Made by a program: the position numbers and the translations under genes | Shown: positions 8,593 through 16,956 of the stretch, piece by piece | Layout: the number at the start of each line of letters is the position of its first letter | Position numbering within the stretch: position 1 is the stretch's first letter | Assembly: GCA_031291325.1 (NCBI GenBank) | Contig: JARLJG010000052.1 | Span: forward strand, 119,146 to 183,145 | Direction: 5' to 3' | Length of the DNA stretch: 64,000 nucleotides | Source of the DNA: Burkholderiaceae bacterium | GTDB lineage: Bacteria; Pseudomonadota; Gammaproteobacteria; Burkholderiales; Burkholderiaceae_D | Notes under the pieces: generated by a model | The model's input: only the letters and a program-made list of their open reading frames with translations | Told to the model about the DNA's origin: nothing | Databases searched by the model: none

Positions 8593-10626
8593 GTGGTTAG
8601 CACGCGCATTCCTATCATCTCAGCACACGTTATTTTGACAGAAGACCTTCCCGCATCGACAGTCGCCGGCTCGCACGATGCCGAGATCGAGCAGCTTTTC
8701 AGCGCCGATGGCTTGCTTGGGCAAGCCGTCGCCGGTTATCGGCCGCGCCAATCGCAAACCGAGATGGCCAAGGCGATTGCCGAAGCGATCGCCAATCGGC
8801 AAACCCTGATCGCCGAAGCCGGCACCGGCACCGGCAAGACCTTTGCCTATTTGGCGCCGGCCTTGCTGTGGGGCGGCAAGGTGATTGTGTCGACCGGCAC
8901 CAAGAATCTGCAGGATCAGCTCTTTTTGCGCGATATCCCGACTGTCCGCAAGGCACTCAAGGCGCCGGTTTCGGTGGCGTTGTTGAAGGGCCGCGCCAAT
9001 TATGTCTGTCATTTCCATTTGGAACGCACGCTGCAGAATGGGCGGTTGACATCGCGCGAAGATGTCGGCTATCTGCGCGAAATTTCCCGTTACATGAAGA
9101 CCACGACTTCCGGCGACAAGGCGGAATTATCCAAGGTGCCGGAAACGGCGCTGGTCTGGAACCTGGTGACCTCGACCCGGGAAAACTGCATGGGCGCCGA
9201 ATGCCAGTATTACCAGGATTGCTTCGTGATGAAGGCGCGCAAGGAAGTGCAGCAGGCGGACGTGGTGGTGGTCAACCATCATTTGTTCTTTGCCGACGTT
9301 GCATTGAAAGACACCGGCGTGGCCGAGCTATTGCCGTCCGCCAACACCGTGATATTCGACGAAGCGCATCAGTTGCCGGAAACCGCGACCTTGTTTTTCG
9401 GCGATACGGTATCGACTTCGATGGTGTTGGAGCTGTGCCGCGATGTCCAGGCCGAAGGTTTGTCGCATGCGCGCGACGGCGCCGATTGGCCGACGGTCAG
9501 CGGCACCGTGGATCGTGCTGCACGCGACTTGCGCTTGACGTTTGCGCAGGACGTGGTGCGTCTGGCCGTCAACCAGATTGCGCCGTCCAGCCAGTTTTTT
9601 CCGGCGCTGGAAACCTTGAAGGCAGCACTGCGCGACATGATCGCCGTCCTGGAAAAGCAGGCCGAGCGTGCCGAGACCATCGAGCAATGCCGTGTCCGCG
9701 CAATCGAACTGGAAGCGCAGTTGGCAGCCTGGAACGCGCCCGCCGGCAAGGGAGCCGTGCGCGACGACGGCCAGGAGCGGGTGCTGTGGGTCGAGGCATT
9801 TTCATCGTCCTTGCAATTGCATCAAACGCCGCTGTCGATCGCGCCGATTTTCAACAAGCAGCGCGAAGGCTCGCCGCGCACATGGATCTTCACGTCGGCC
9901 ACGCTGGCGGTGAAAAGCGACTTTCATCACTATACCTCGCAGATGGGCCTGGACGACGCGCTTGCGCGCAGCTGGGCCAGCCCGTTCGACTATGAAAATC
10001 AAGGCTTGCTGTACGTTCCACTGAATCTGCCGCAGCCGAATGCGCCGCACTATACGGATGCCGTGGTCGATGCCGCGTTGCCGCTGATCGAAGCAGCGGG
10101 CGGGCGCTGTTTCTTGCTGTGCACCACCAACCGCGCGGTCAGCCGCGCGGCGGCTCGGTTGCGCGAGGAATTTACCGCCCGTGGCCTGTCGTTTCCGTTG
10201 ATGGTGCAAGGGGAAGCCGGGCGCACGGAATTGCTGGATCGATTTCGCGCGGCAGGCAATGCGGTGCTGGTCGGCAGCCAGAGCTTTTGGGAAGGTGTCG
10301 ACGTTCGCGGCGAGGCGCTGTCCCTGGTTATCATCGACAAATTGCCGTTTTCCCCACCCGATGACCCGGTGTTGGCAGCGCGCATCGAAGCGATGGAACG
10401 GAACGGCTTGAACGGATTCGTCCACCACCAGCTGCCGGAGGCGATCATCAACTTGAAGCAGGGTGCAGGCCGCTTGATTCGCGACGAAACCGATCGCGGC
10501 GTGCTGATGATCTGCGATCCAAGGTTGATATCGAAACCATATGGCAAGCGGATCTGGCAAAGTTTGCCGGCTTTCAAACGAACGCGCGAGCTTGAAGTCG
10601 CGCTTGCTTTTTTTTCATCGCCCTGA
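8593..10626 (+). CDS. dinG: DinG/YoaA-type ATP-dependent DNA helicase
   Basis: Superfamily 2, XPD-like 5'-3' DNA helicase involved in resolving replication-blocking structures. The 677-residue product has Walker A GTGTGKT (77-83), four cysteines expected to bind a 4Fe-4S cluster (C139, C199, C204, C210) and a DEAH box (256-259), with helicase C-terminal motifs such as GSQSFWEGVD and QGAGRLIR near the end. There is no exonuclease domain, as in Gram-negative DinG/YoaA. The GTG at 8593 is used; a TTG at 8635 is an alternative. DinG and YoaA are hard to separate by eye, so the symbol is tentative. An intrinsic terminator overlaps the last codons. Confidence 0.9.
   Translation: MVSTRIPIISAHVILTEDLPASTVAGSHDAEIEQLFSADGLLGQAVAGYRPRQSQTEMAKAIAEAIANRQTLIAEAGTGTGKTFAYLAPALLWGGKVIVSTGTKNLQDQLFLRDIPTVRKALKAPVSVALLKGRANYVCHFHLERTLQNGRLTSREDVGYLREISRYMKTTTSGDKAELSKVPETALVWNLVTSTRENCMGAECQYYQDCFVMKARKEVQQADVVVVNHHLFFADVALKDTGVAELLPSANTVIFDEAHQLPETATLFFGDTVSTSMVLELCRDVQAEGLSHARDGADWPTVSGTVDRAARDLRLTFAQDVVRLAVNQIAPSSQFFPALETLKAALRDMIAVLEKQAERAETIEQCRVRAIELEAQLAAWNAPAGKGAVRDDGQERVLWVEAFSSSLQLHQTPLSIAPIFNKQREGSPRTWIFTSATLAVKSDFHHYTSQMGLDDALARSWASPFDYENQGLLYVPLNLPQPNAPHYTDAVVDAALPLIEAAGGRCFLLCTTNRAVSRAAARLREEFTARGLSFPLMVQGEAGRTELLDRFRAAGNAVLVGSQSFWEGVDVRGEALSLVIIDKLPFSPPDDPVLAARIEAMERNGLNGFVHHQLPEAIINLKQGAGRLIRDETDRGVLMICDPRLISKPYGKRIWQSLPAFKRTRELEVALAFFSSP
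10584..10615 (+). terminator. Intrinsic terminator inside the 3' end of the helicase gene
   Basis: GCGCGA (10584-10589) pairs perfectly with TCGCGC (10598-10603) around an 8-nt loop, followed by TTGC and eight T residues. The hairpin and T-run are still coding; the helicase stop codon is about 10 nt later. Confidence 0.7.
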
Positions 10627-10741
10627 CACTAACTTGTGGATGCGGCATTTCAAATTAAATGCCACAATGGTGCTGTGAAGTAACATGCGGTAACAAATCC
10701 AATGCCTCGGATTTGACCGGATCGGATAGGACTAGCAGGCG

Positions 10742-11965
10742 ATGCTGAAAAAAATTGCAGTCGAACATTTGCGAGTGGGGATGTTTGTCCATGAGCTTTG
10801 CGGCTCATGGATCGATCACCCTTTTTGGCGCTCGTCGTTCAAGCTCGAAGATCCGAAGATTTTGCAGCAAATCCGTGAAAGCGATGTCAAGGAAGTGTTG
10901 ATCGACATTTCCAAAGGGCTCGATGTGGCGGGGGAACCTGAGCAAGCAGCGGTAGTCGATGATCCGTCCCCGCCCGCAGAGGTGAGGGCGGCAGCGGCGC
11001 CATTGCAAAAGATTTCGCTGGAAGAGGAAATGGGCCGTGCGGCAAAGATTTGCGAGACTGCACGTGGCGCCGTGACCTCGATGTTCCAGGAAGTGCGCAT
11101 GGGCAAGGCGCTCGACGCGCATTTTGCGTTGCCCATCGTCGAGGAAATTTCCTCTTCGGTCTTGCGCAATCCCGGCGCATTGATCGGCTTGGCGCGCTTG
11201 AAAAACAAAGACGATTACACCTATATGCATTCGGTGGCGGTGTGCGCGTTGATGGTCGCGCTGGGGCGCCAGTTGAAGTTGAACGACGCGCAAATCCGCG
11301 AGGCGGGCATGGCCGGGTTGTTGCACGACATCGGCAAGATGGCGATACCGCTGGCCATCCTGAACAAGCCCGGCAAGCTGACCGACACCGAGTTTCATGC
11401 GATCGAAAGCCATCCTGCGCAAGGGCATAAATTATTGCTGGCCGGCAGCGGCGTGAGCGAAGCGACACTCGACGTCTGCCTGCATCATCACGAAAAAATG
11501 GCCGGCAACGGTTACCCGGAACGCCTCAAGGGTGACGAAATCAGCCTGTTTGCCAAGATGGGCGCAGTATGCGACGTGTACGACGCCATCACGTCGAACC
11601 GACCTTACAAAAATGGCTGGGATCCGTCCGAATCGATCCGCAAGATGGCGGAATGGAGCGGTCCGCATTTCGATCCGACCGTGTTCCAGGCATTTGTCAA
11701 AAGCATCGGCATTTACCCGGTCGGCACCTTGGTCAGGCTGGAATCGGGAAGATTGGCCGTGGTTATGGAGCAAGCCGAGAAGTCCCTACTGGCGCCGAGG
11801 GTCAAAGTGTTTTATTCGACCAAGTCGATGGCTTATGTGACGCCGCAGATTCTCGAATTATCCGGCCCTGGGCTGCAGGATAAAATCGTCGGACGCGAAG
11901 ACGCGGCCAAGTGGGGCTTGAAGAATGTCAATGATATGTGGCTGGGAGCGGCGGCGCGACCATAA
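10742..11965 (+). CDS. HD-GYP domain c-di-GMP phosphodiesterase with DUF3391 N-terminus
   Basis: Predicted cyclic-di-GMP hydrolase. The 407-residue protein begins with a DUF3391 domain (VEHLRVGMFVHEL, about 1-130) and continues with an HD-GYP domain (about 145-340). The HD pair is H195/D196 in LLHDIGK, and the signature is HHHEKMAGNGYP with GYP at 257-259; the common DGSGYP is AGNGYP here. No transmembrane segment is seen. It lies 115 nt after the helicase gene and its terminator, so it probably has its own promoter. A hairpin repeat follows between it and the convergent oxidoreductase gene. Confidence 0.92.
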   Translation: MLKKIAVEHLRVGMFVHELCGSWIDHPFWRSSFKLEDPKILQQIRESDVKEVLIDISKGLDVAGEPEQAAVVDDPSPPAEVRAAAAPLQKISLEEEMGRAAKICETARGAVTSMFQEVRMGKALDAHFALPIVEEISSSVLRNPGALIGLARLKNKDDYTYMHSVAVCALMVALGRQLKLNDAQIREAGMAGLLHDIGKMAIPLAILNKPGKLTDTEFHAIESHPAQGHKLLLAGSGVSEATLDVCLHHHEKMAGNGYPERLKGDEISLFAKMGAVCDVYDAITSNRPYKNGWDPSESIRKMAEWSGPHFDPTVFQAFVKSIGIYPVGTLVRLESGRLAVVMEQAEKSLLAPRVKVFYSTKSMAYVTPQILELSGPGLQDKIVGREDAAKWGLKNVNDMWLGAAARP

Positions 11966-11992
11966 GTTATTGTCTAAAGCTGACGCAATCCG

Positions 11993-12076
11993 CCGTCGTA
12001 CCCGCGAAGGCGGGAACCCATAAGGCGATAGCTCGATTTAACTCCCAATGGGTACCCGCCTGCGCGGGAACGACGG
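11993..12076. repeat. Core hairpin copy of the CCCGCxxxxGCGGG repeat family
   Basis: Arms 11993-12020 and 12049-12076 are inverted copies (28 bp, about 4 mismatches) built around CCCGCGNAGGCGGG. The centre, read on the minus strand, contains GGGAGTT...TCGA as in the longer elements at 24088-24271 and 44214-44401, so it belongs to the same family; the outer ends of the long elements are missing. It lies between two convergent genes and could act as a two-way terminator. Confidence 0.8.
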
Positions 12077-12141
12077 GGACGACTTTTGCTTAGTCTGCGT
12101 GAAAACGTGTTTCAACCTATAAAAAAGAACAGCCGAACAAG

Positions 12142-13122
12142 CTATTCCTGCGGCTTGATCACGATTTTTCCTGTAACCTTGCGCGCTGCCATGTCTTGCA
12201 AGGCCAAAGGTGTATCTGCCAGTTTGTAGCGCGCCGAGATATGCGGCTTGATCTTGCCCTCTGCCAGCCAGCCCATCAATTCGCGCATGGCGGCCAGATT
12301 GGCCTTCGGTTCGCGCTTGGCGAACTCGCCCCAGAACACGCCGACCAAGGACGCGCCTTTCAAGATCGTCAGGTTCAGCGGCAGCTTGGGAATTTCGCCA
12401 TTCGCAAAGCCGACCACCAGGTAACGGCCACGCCAGCCGATCGAGCGGAACGCCGGTTCGGCATAGATGCCGCCGACCGGGTCGTAAATGACGTCCGGCC
12501 CTTTGCCGCCGGTTTCCGCCTTGATCGCTTCGCGCAAATCCTGGGTCGAATAATTGATCGTGGCATCCGCGCCGTGCGCCTTGCATACTGCCAATTTCTC
12601 GTCCGACGATGCCGCTGCGATCACGCGCGCACCCAACGCCTTGCCGATTTCAATGGCTGCCAGGCCGACGCCGCCGGCCGCGCCCAGCACCAGCATGGTT
12701 TCACCGGCTTTTAGCTGCGCCCGGTCGACCACCGCGTGGTGCGACGTGCCATAGGTCAGGGTGATGGCCGCAGCAGTGTCGAAGTCCATGCTCGGCGGCA
12801 TCGGCATGACCGCCGCTGCCGGCACCGCGATTTGCTGCGCAAAGCCACCCGTGCCCGCAAAGGCGATGACCTTGTCGCCGACTTTCAGGTGGCTGACCCC
12901 TTCGCCGACGGCGCGCACGGTGCCCGCCAATTCGCTGCCGGGCGTGAATGGCAGCTCGGGCTTGAATTGGTATTTGTTTTGAATAATCAAGACATCGGGG
13001 AAATTCACGCCTGCGGCCTCGATATCGATGGTAACCTGCCCAGCGGCGGCGCTTACGTCAGGTAAATCCTTGACGACGAGTGTTTCCGGCAATCCCCACG
13101 CTTTACAGACAATAGCTTTCAT
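12142..13122 (-). CDS. NAD(P)H:quinone oxidoreductase, zinc-free MDR family
   Basis: Medium-chain dehydrogenase/reductase of the quinone oxidoreductase group, which reduces quinones or reactive alkenes with NADPH. The 326-residue product has the GroES-like N-terminal half (AGVNFPDVLIIQNKY, PFTPGSELAGTV) and a Rossmann fold with LGAAGGVGLAAIEIGKALGA at about 145-165. The zinc-ligand cysteines of alcohol dehydrogenases are absent. It is divergent from surE (105 nt), and a 10-bp palindrome lies just upstream of its start. The exact substrate is not predictable. Confidence 0.9.
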   Translation of the reverse strand: MKAIVCKAWGLPETLVVKDLPDVSAAAGQVTIDIEAAGVNFPDVLIIQNKYQFKPELPFTPGSELAGTVRAVGEGVSHLKVGDKVIAFAGTGGFAQQIAVPAAAVMPMPPSMDFDTAAAITLTYGTSHHAVVDRAQLKAGETMLVLGAAGGVGLAAIEIGKALGARVIAAASSDEKLAVCKAHGADATINYSTQDLREAIKAETGGKGPDVIYDPVGGIYAEPAFRSIGWRGRYLVVGFANGEIPKLPLNLTILKGASLVGVFWGEFAKREPKANLAAMRELMGWLAEGKIKPHISARYKLADTPLALQDMAARKVTGKIVIKPQE

Positions 13123-13144
13123 GATGTCTCCTTTATTAAAATAG

Positions 13145-13154
13145 AACGGTCGTT
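13145..13154. promoter_or_regulatory. Candidate TetR-type operator upstream of the oxidoreductase gene
   Basis: AACGGTCGTT is a 4+2+4 palindrome (AACG/CGTT) 22 nt upstream of the oxidoreductase start codon in the short divergent region with surE. Sites of this style are common for TetR-family repressors of quinone or electrophile responses. No regulator gene is adjacent, so the call is tentative. Confidence 0.35.
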
Positions 13155-13227
13155 TGATTTTGTGATTATGCCGGAAAATGTCAAATAGTTCAGGAGCTTC
13201 CGATATTGCTTCAGGTAAAATCGATGC

Positions 13228-13965
13228 ATGAAGATACTAATCAGTAATGACGACGGTTATTTGGCGCCCGGTTTGGTCGCGCTGGCAGAGGCGTTGGCGC
13301 CGATTGCCGAGATTACCGTGATCGCTCCCGACAGCAACCGCTCCGGGTCGTCCAACTCATTGACGCTGGATCGTCCGCTTTCGCTGCAGCGCGCGCCAAA
13401 CGGGTTCTATTTCGTCAATGGCACGCCTTCCGATTGCGTGCATCTGGCGTTGACCGGGATCTTGCCGATCAAGCCCGACTTGGTGGTTTCCGGCATCAAT
13501 CAAGGCCAGAACATGGGTGACGACACTTTGTATTCCGGCACTGTGGCGGCGGCGACAGAGGGCTTTTTGTTCGGCGTGCCGTCGATTGCCTTTTCGCAGG
13601 TCGAACACGGCTGGCAACATCTCGACGCCGCCGCCCGCCTGGCGCGCGACTTTGTCGAACGGCGCTTCGAGAAGCTGCAAAAGCCGTTTTTGCTCAATGT
13701 GAACGTGCCGAATCGGCCCTATGAAGACCTGACCCGGATCGTCGCCACCCGACTCGGCAAGCGTCACATGTCCGAGCCGGTCATCAAAATGCAGGATCCG
13801 CACGGGAGCGATATCTACTGGGTCGGGCCGAGAGGGGCCGCCAAGGATGCCGGCGAAGGCACCGATTTTCATGCCGCGCAGCAGGGCTGGGTGTCGGTGA
13901 CGCCGCTGCAAATCGACCTGACCCATGTCGCGCAATTGGCGGCGCTCAAGGAAAGCCTTGCATGA
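13228..13965 (+). CDS. surE: 5'/3'-nucleotidase SurE
   Basis: Stationary-phase survival nucleotidase that dephosphorylates nucleoside monophosphates and short polyphosphate. The 245-residue protein begins [11 protein letters not shown], where the DD pair binds the metal, and continues with [17 protein letters not shown] (metal and substrate Ser/Asn) and [13 protein letters not shown]. Length and start match the family. Its last four bases overlap the ATG of pcm, so translation is coupled. The order surE-pcm-nlpD-rpoS is the classic stationary-phase cluster of proteobacteria. Confidence 0.97.
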   Translation: MKILISNDDGYLAPGLVALAEALAPIAEITVIAPDSNRSGSSNSLTLDRPLSLQRAPNGFYFVNGTPSDCVHLALTGILPIKPDLVVSGINQGQNMGDDTLYSGTVAAATEGFLFGVPSIAFSQVEHGWQHLDAAARLARDFVERRFEKLQKPFLLNVNVPNRPYEDLTRIVATRLGKRHMSEPVIKMQDPHGSDIYWVGPRGAAKDAGEGTDFHAAQQGWVSVTPLQIDLTHVAQLAALKESLA

Positions 13966-14822
13966 CCGGCAAGGGCAAACGCTTCCCGTTGTCGTTATCG
14001 GCTGTAGTCGATCGATCGACGAACAGGGAGGGTCAAGCGTCGCCCAAAGTCGCCAAAAGCGTTGCCACGCCGCAAACCGCGACGCAGAATGCCGCCGCCC
14101 AGCACGCGAAGCGGGCTGCGTCGGCATTTGAGCCGCGCGCGCACAACGCTCCGGCCGCGAGCCACGAAAGGCCGGCGGCGTTGATCTCGGACGCGGTGCG
14201 GCATGCAATGGTAGCGCGCATCGGCAAAGCCGGCGTGCGCGATGCCAAGGTGCTGGCGGCGATGCAAGCGGTGCCGCGCCACTTGTTCCTCGATCCCGGA
14301 TTGTCGGCCCAGGCCTATGTCGATGCGTCGTTGCCGATCGGCTACCATCAGACCATTTCGCAACCGTACATCGTCGCGCGCATGATCGAAGCGATGCGCA
14401 ACAACGCAAACAACGGCGAATTGAACCGGGTGCTCGAAATCGGCACCGGCTGCGGCTATCAAGCGGCGGTGTTGTCCTTGGTGGCCAAGGAAGTGTATTC
14501 GATCGAGCGCATCAAACCCTTGCACGAATTGGCGAAGGCCAATTTGCGGCCGATGCGCATCGCAAATATCCGCTTGCATTACGGAGATGGTATGCTTGGC
14601 CTTCCCCAAGTGGCGCCATTTGACGGTATCATTTTGGCGGCTGCCGGAATGGAGGTGCCGCAATCGCTGTTGGAGCAATTGGCGATCGGCGGCCGCCTCG
14701 TGGCCCCGGTTGGCGGGCGGCATCAGGTATTGCAATTGGTTCAGCGCATCGGCAAGTTCGAGTGGACCAGCGAGACTTTGGAAGATTGCCATTTTGTGCC
14801 GCTGCGTGCTGGCACTGTTTAA
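13962..14822 (+). CDS. pcm: Protein-L-isoaspartate O-methyltransferase with N-terminal extension
   Basis: SAM-dependent repair enzyme that methylates L-isoaspartyl residues in damaged proteins. The methyltransferase domain occupies about residues 75-286: [15 protein letters not shown], the conserved [17 protein letters not shown], the SAM-binding [14 protein letters not shown] and LAPVGGRHQ near the end. The 286-residue product is longer than the roughly 210-residue E. coli enzyme because of an Ala/Lys/Arg-rich N-terminal segment of about 75 residues. The start overlaps the surE stop by 4 nt (ATGA), which supports the long form, although a later start inside cannot be excluded. Confidence 0.94.
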   Translation: MTGKGKRFPLSLSAVVDRSTNREGQASPKVAKSVATPQTATQNAAAQHAKRAASAFEPRAHNAPAASHERPAALISDAVRHAMVARIGKAGVRDAKVLAAMQAVPRHLFLDPGLSAQAYVDASLPIGYHQTISQPYIVARMIEAMRNNANNGELNRVLEIGTGCGYQAAVLSLVAKEVYSIERIKPLHELAKANLRPMRIANIRLHYGDGMLGLPQVAPFDGIILAAAGMEVPQSLLEQLAIGGRLVAPVGGRHQVLQLVQRIGKFEWTSETLEDCHFVPLRAGTV

Positions 14823-14828
14823 CCGAAT

Positions 14829-15788
14829 ATGAACGCAATGAGAATGAAAAAACTAAGTCTGGTCGGTATTGCTTCCTTGCTTTGTTTGCTGGGAGCTTGT
14901 TCGACAACGCAAAACTCCGCGCCGGTGCTGGAGCGCAATGCGGATGGCCGGATGGTCGAAGTGCCACGCAATGCCGCACCCGTTGCGCTCAAGGCTGCTC
15001 CGCCGGCGCCTAGCGGTCCCGGCTATTACACGGTCAAAAAAGGCGATACGCTAACCCGCATCGCGCTCGACAACGGCCAAAATTACCGCGATTTGGTGAC
15101 GTGGAATAATCTTGCCAATGCGAACGATATCAAGGTCGATCAAGTCCTGCGGGTATTGCCGCCGAACGATAATGCCGGCGTGCAAGTGGGCAGCGTGCCG
15201 GCGCAGGATACGGCGGTGCGCGCATCGTTGACGGCGCCGCCGCCAGCAGCCCCGGCGCAGTCGAACAAGACCGGGCCGCGCGGCGACAAGCGGCCTTATT
15301 CCGAGGCAGCGCTGGCAGAATTGCAGAAACCGGACGCGCCTAGTCCTGCTCCCGCTCCGGTTGCCGTTGCCACAATGGCGCCGGCAACTGTCGCCGATAA
15401 GGCGGCCGAGCCGCTTGTCGGCGAAGAGTCGGTCAGCTGGATGTGGCCGGCCGAAGGCAAATTGATGGGGTCTTACGAAGAGTCGAAAAAAGGCATCGAT
15501 ATTGCCGGCAAGAGCGGCCAGCATGTGGTCGCCGCCGCTTCCGGCAAGGTGTTGTATGCCGGAACCATGCGCGGCTATGGCAATCTGGTCATCGTCAAGC
15601 ATTCCAGCACCTTGTTGTCGGCCTATGCGCACAATAAGACTATCCTGGTCAAGGAAGGGCAAGCCGTGACCAAGGGGCAAACCATTGCCGAAATGGGCGA
15701 TACCGATACCGATACGGTCAAGCTGCACTTTGAAGTCCGCCAACAGGGAAAACCTGTCGATCCATCGAAATTTCTGCCGGCCCGATAA
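14829..15788 (+). CDS. nlpD: NlpD-like LysM/M23 lipoprotein, murein hydrolase activator
   Basis: Outer-membrane lipoprotein expected to activate septal amidases during cell separation. The 319-residue product has a lipoprotein signal peptide with lipobox LLGACS, a LysM domain (about 62-110, YYTVKKGDTLTRIA) and a C-terminal M23 domain (about 215-315). The M23 zinc ligands look incomplete: the usual HxGxD is KKGIDIAG and the HxH pair is KLHFEVR. That fits the degenerate, non-catalytic NlpD/EnvC type. ATGs at 14829, 14838 and 14844 are possible starts. rpoS begins on the base after its stop codon, so the rpoS ribosome-binding site and any rpoS promoter lie inside this gene. Confidence 0.95.
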   Translation: MNAMRMKKLSLVGIASLLCLLGACSTTQNSAPVLERNADGRMVEVPRNAAPVALKAAPPAPSGPGYYTVKKGDTLTRIALDNGQNYRDLVTWNNLANANDIKVDQVLRVLPPNDNAGVQVGSVPAQDTAVRASLTAPPPAAPAQSNKTGPRGDKRPYSEAALAELQKPDAPSPAPAPVAVATMAPATVADKAAEPLVGEESVSWMWPAEGKLMGSYEESKKGIDIAGKSGQHVVAAASGKVLYAGTMRGYGNLVIVKHSSTLLSAYAHNKTILVKEGQAVTKGQTIAEMGDTDTDTVKLHFEVRQQGKPVDPSKFLPAR

Positions 15789-16826
15789 ATGACCCGAGAT
15801 CCCCGCCAGCAACTGGATAGCGATGCCGCATCGGATGACATGGCCGACGACCTGTCGCAGCGCGCAACCCACGATTTGCGCGATGGCGACGAGATTGTCG
15901 ACGACGATGCGATTGTCACTGCCATCAACGGCGCCATCGTCACGGTAATCGACAGCGTCGACGAATTGAAAAAAGTGTTGGCGGCGGAATTGTCGACCGA
16001 CACCACGCAACATTACCTGAATCAGATCGGCGCCCGGCCGTTGTTGTCGGTGGCTGAAGAAGTGCAGTTTGCGACGGCTGCCAAGCAGGGCGATTTCGCC
16101 GCGCGGCAAAAGATGATCGAGCATAATTTGCGGCTGGTGGTGTCGATTGCCAAGCATTACATCAACCGGGGCGTGGTCTTGCTCGATTTGATCGAGGAAG
16201 GCAATCTCGGCTTGATGCGCGCCATCGACAAGTTCGAGCCGGAGCGCGGCTTCCGCTTTTCGACCTACGCGACCTGGTGGATACGCCAGAGCATCGAGCG
16301 CGCGATCATGAATCAAGCACGCACCGTGCGCTTGCCGGTGCACATGGTGCGCGAGTTGAACCAGATCCTGCGCGCCAAGTATCATCTCGAAGCGCAGCAC
16401 CATGACGGCAAGGACGCCACGGCGGATGACATCGCGCATCTGGTCGATCGACCGATCGAAGACGTGCAAGACATCCTGGCCCTGTCCGAACACGCGACTT
16501 CGCTCGACGCGCCGCTGGACAACGATCCGCAATCGAGCCTGATGGACATGCTGCCCGGCGATGCCGACGACGGCCCCGATGCGCGCGCCGAGCATCACGA
16601 GATGACGACGCTGGTGCAAGACTGGTTGAAGAAACTGCCGGACAAGCAACGCCTGGTCATCATCCGCCGTTTCGGACTCGACAACGACGATCCGGCGACG
16701 CTTGAAGAACTGGCCGCCGAAATGAGCGTGACGCGCGAACGGGTTCGGCAAATTCAACAGGAGGCGTTAATCAAGCTCAAGCGCGCATTGACCGCGCGCG
16801 GCGTCGGCAGGGACGCGCTGTTTTAG
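15789..16826 (+). CDS. rpoS: RNA polymerase sigma factor RpoS
   Basis: Stationary-phase and general stress sigma factor. The 345-residue protein has an acidic N-terminal stretch (about 1-70), region 1.2 starting [12 protein letters not shown] (about 75), region 2 with the core-binding and -10 recognition helix ([20 protein letters not shown], about 155-175), region 3, and region 4 with the helix-turn-helix [20 protein letters not shown] (about 304-325). The order nlpD-rpoS distinguishes it from the housekeeping sigma-70. Its ATG directly follows the nlpD TAA. As in other species, a main promoter within nlpD is likely but was not located. Confidence 0.97.
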   Translation: MTRDPRQQLDSDAASDDMADDLSQRATHDLRDGDEIVDDDAIVTAINGAIVTVIDSVDELKKVLAAELSTDTTQHYLNQIGARPLLSVAEEVQFATAAKQGDFAARQKMIEHNLRLVVSIAKHYINRGVVLLDLIEEGNLGLMRAIDKFEPERGFRFSTYATWWIRQSIERAIMNQARTVRLPVHMVRELNQILRAKYHLEAQHHDGKDATADDIAHLVDRPIEDVQDILALSEHATSLDAPLDNDPQSSLMDMLPGDADDGPDARAEHHEMTTLVQDWLKKLPDKQRLVIIRRFGLDNDDPATLEELAAEMSVTRERVRQIQQEALIKLKRALTARGVGRDALF

Positions 16827-16927
16827 CGGGATCGTCTGGTGCGAACAGCCCGTTGCGCGCGGCGTCGCATCAATCGAGATGGCATCCGATACACTGAACT
16901 CACCGAACTCACTCAACTTTTACCCAT

Positions 16928-16944
16928 GCCCGGCGCTGCCGGGC
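16928..16944 (+). other. GC-rich hairpin between rpoS and rlmD
   Basis: GCCCGGC-GCT-GCCGGGC is a perfect 7-bp stem with a 3-nt loop, 12 nt upstream of the rlmD start. No T-run follows. It may be an rpoS 3' structure or affect rlmD translation. The rest of the 130-nt gap shows only short GAACTCAC-type duplications. Confidence 0.5.
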
Positions 16945-16956
16945 GCCTAAATTATC

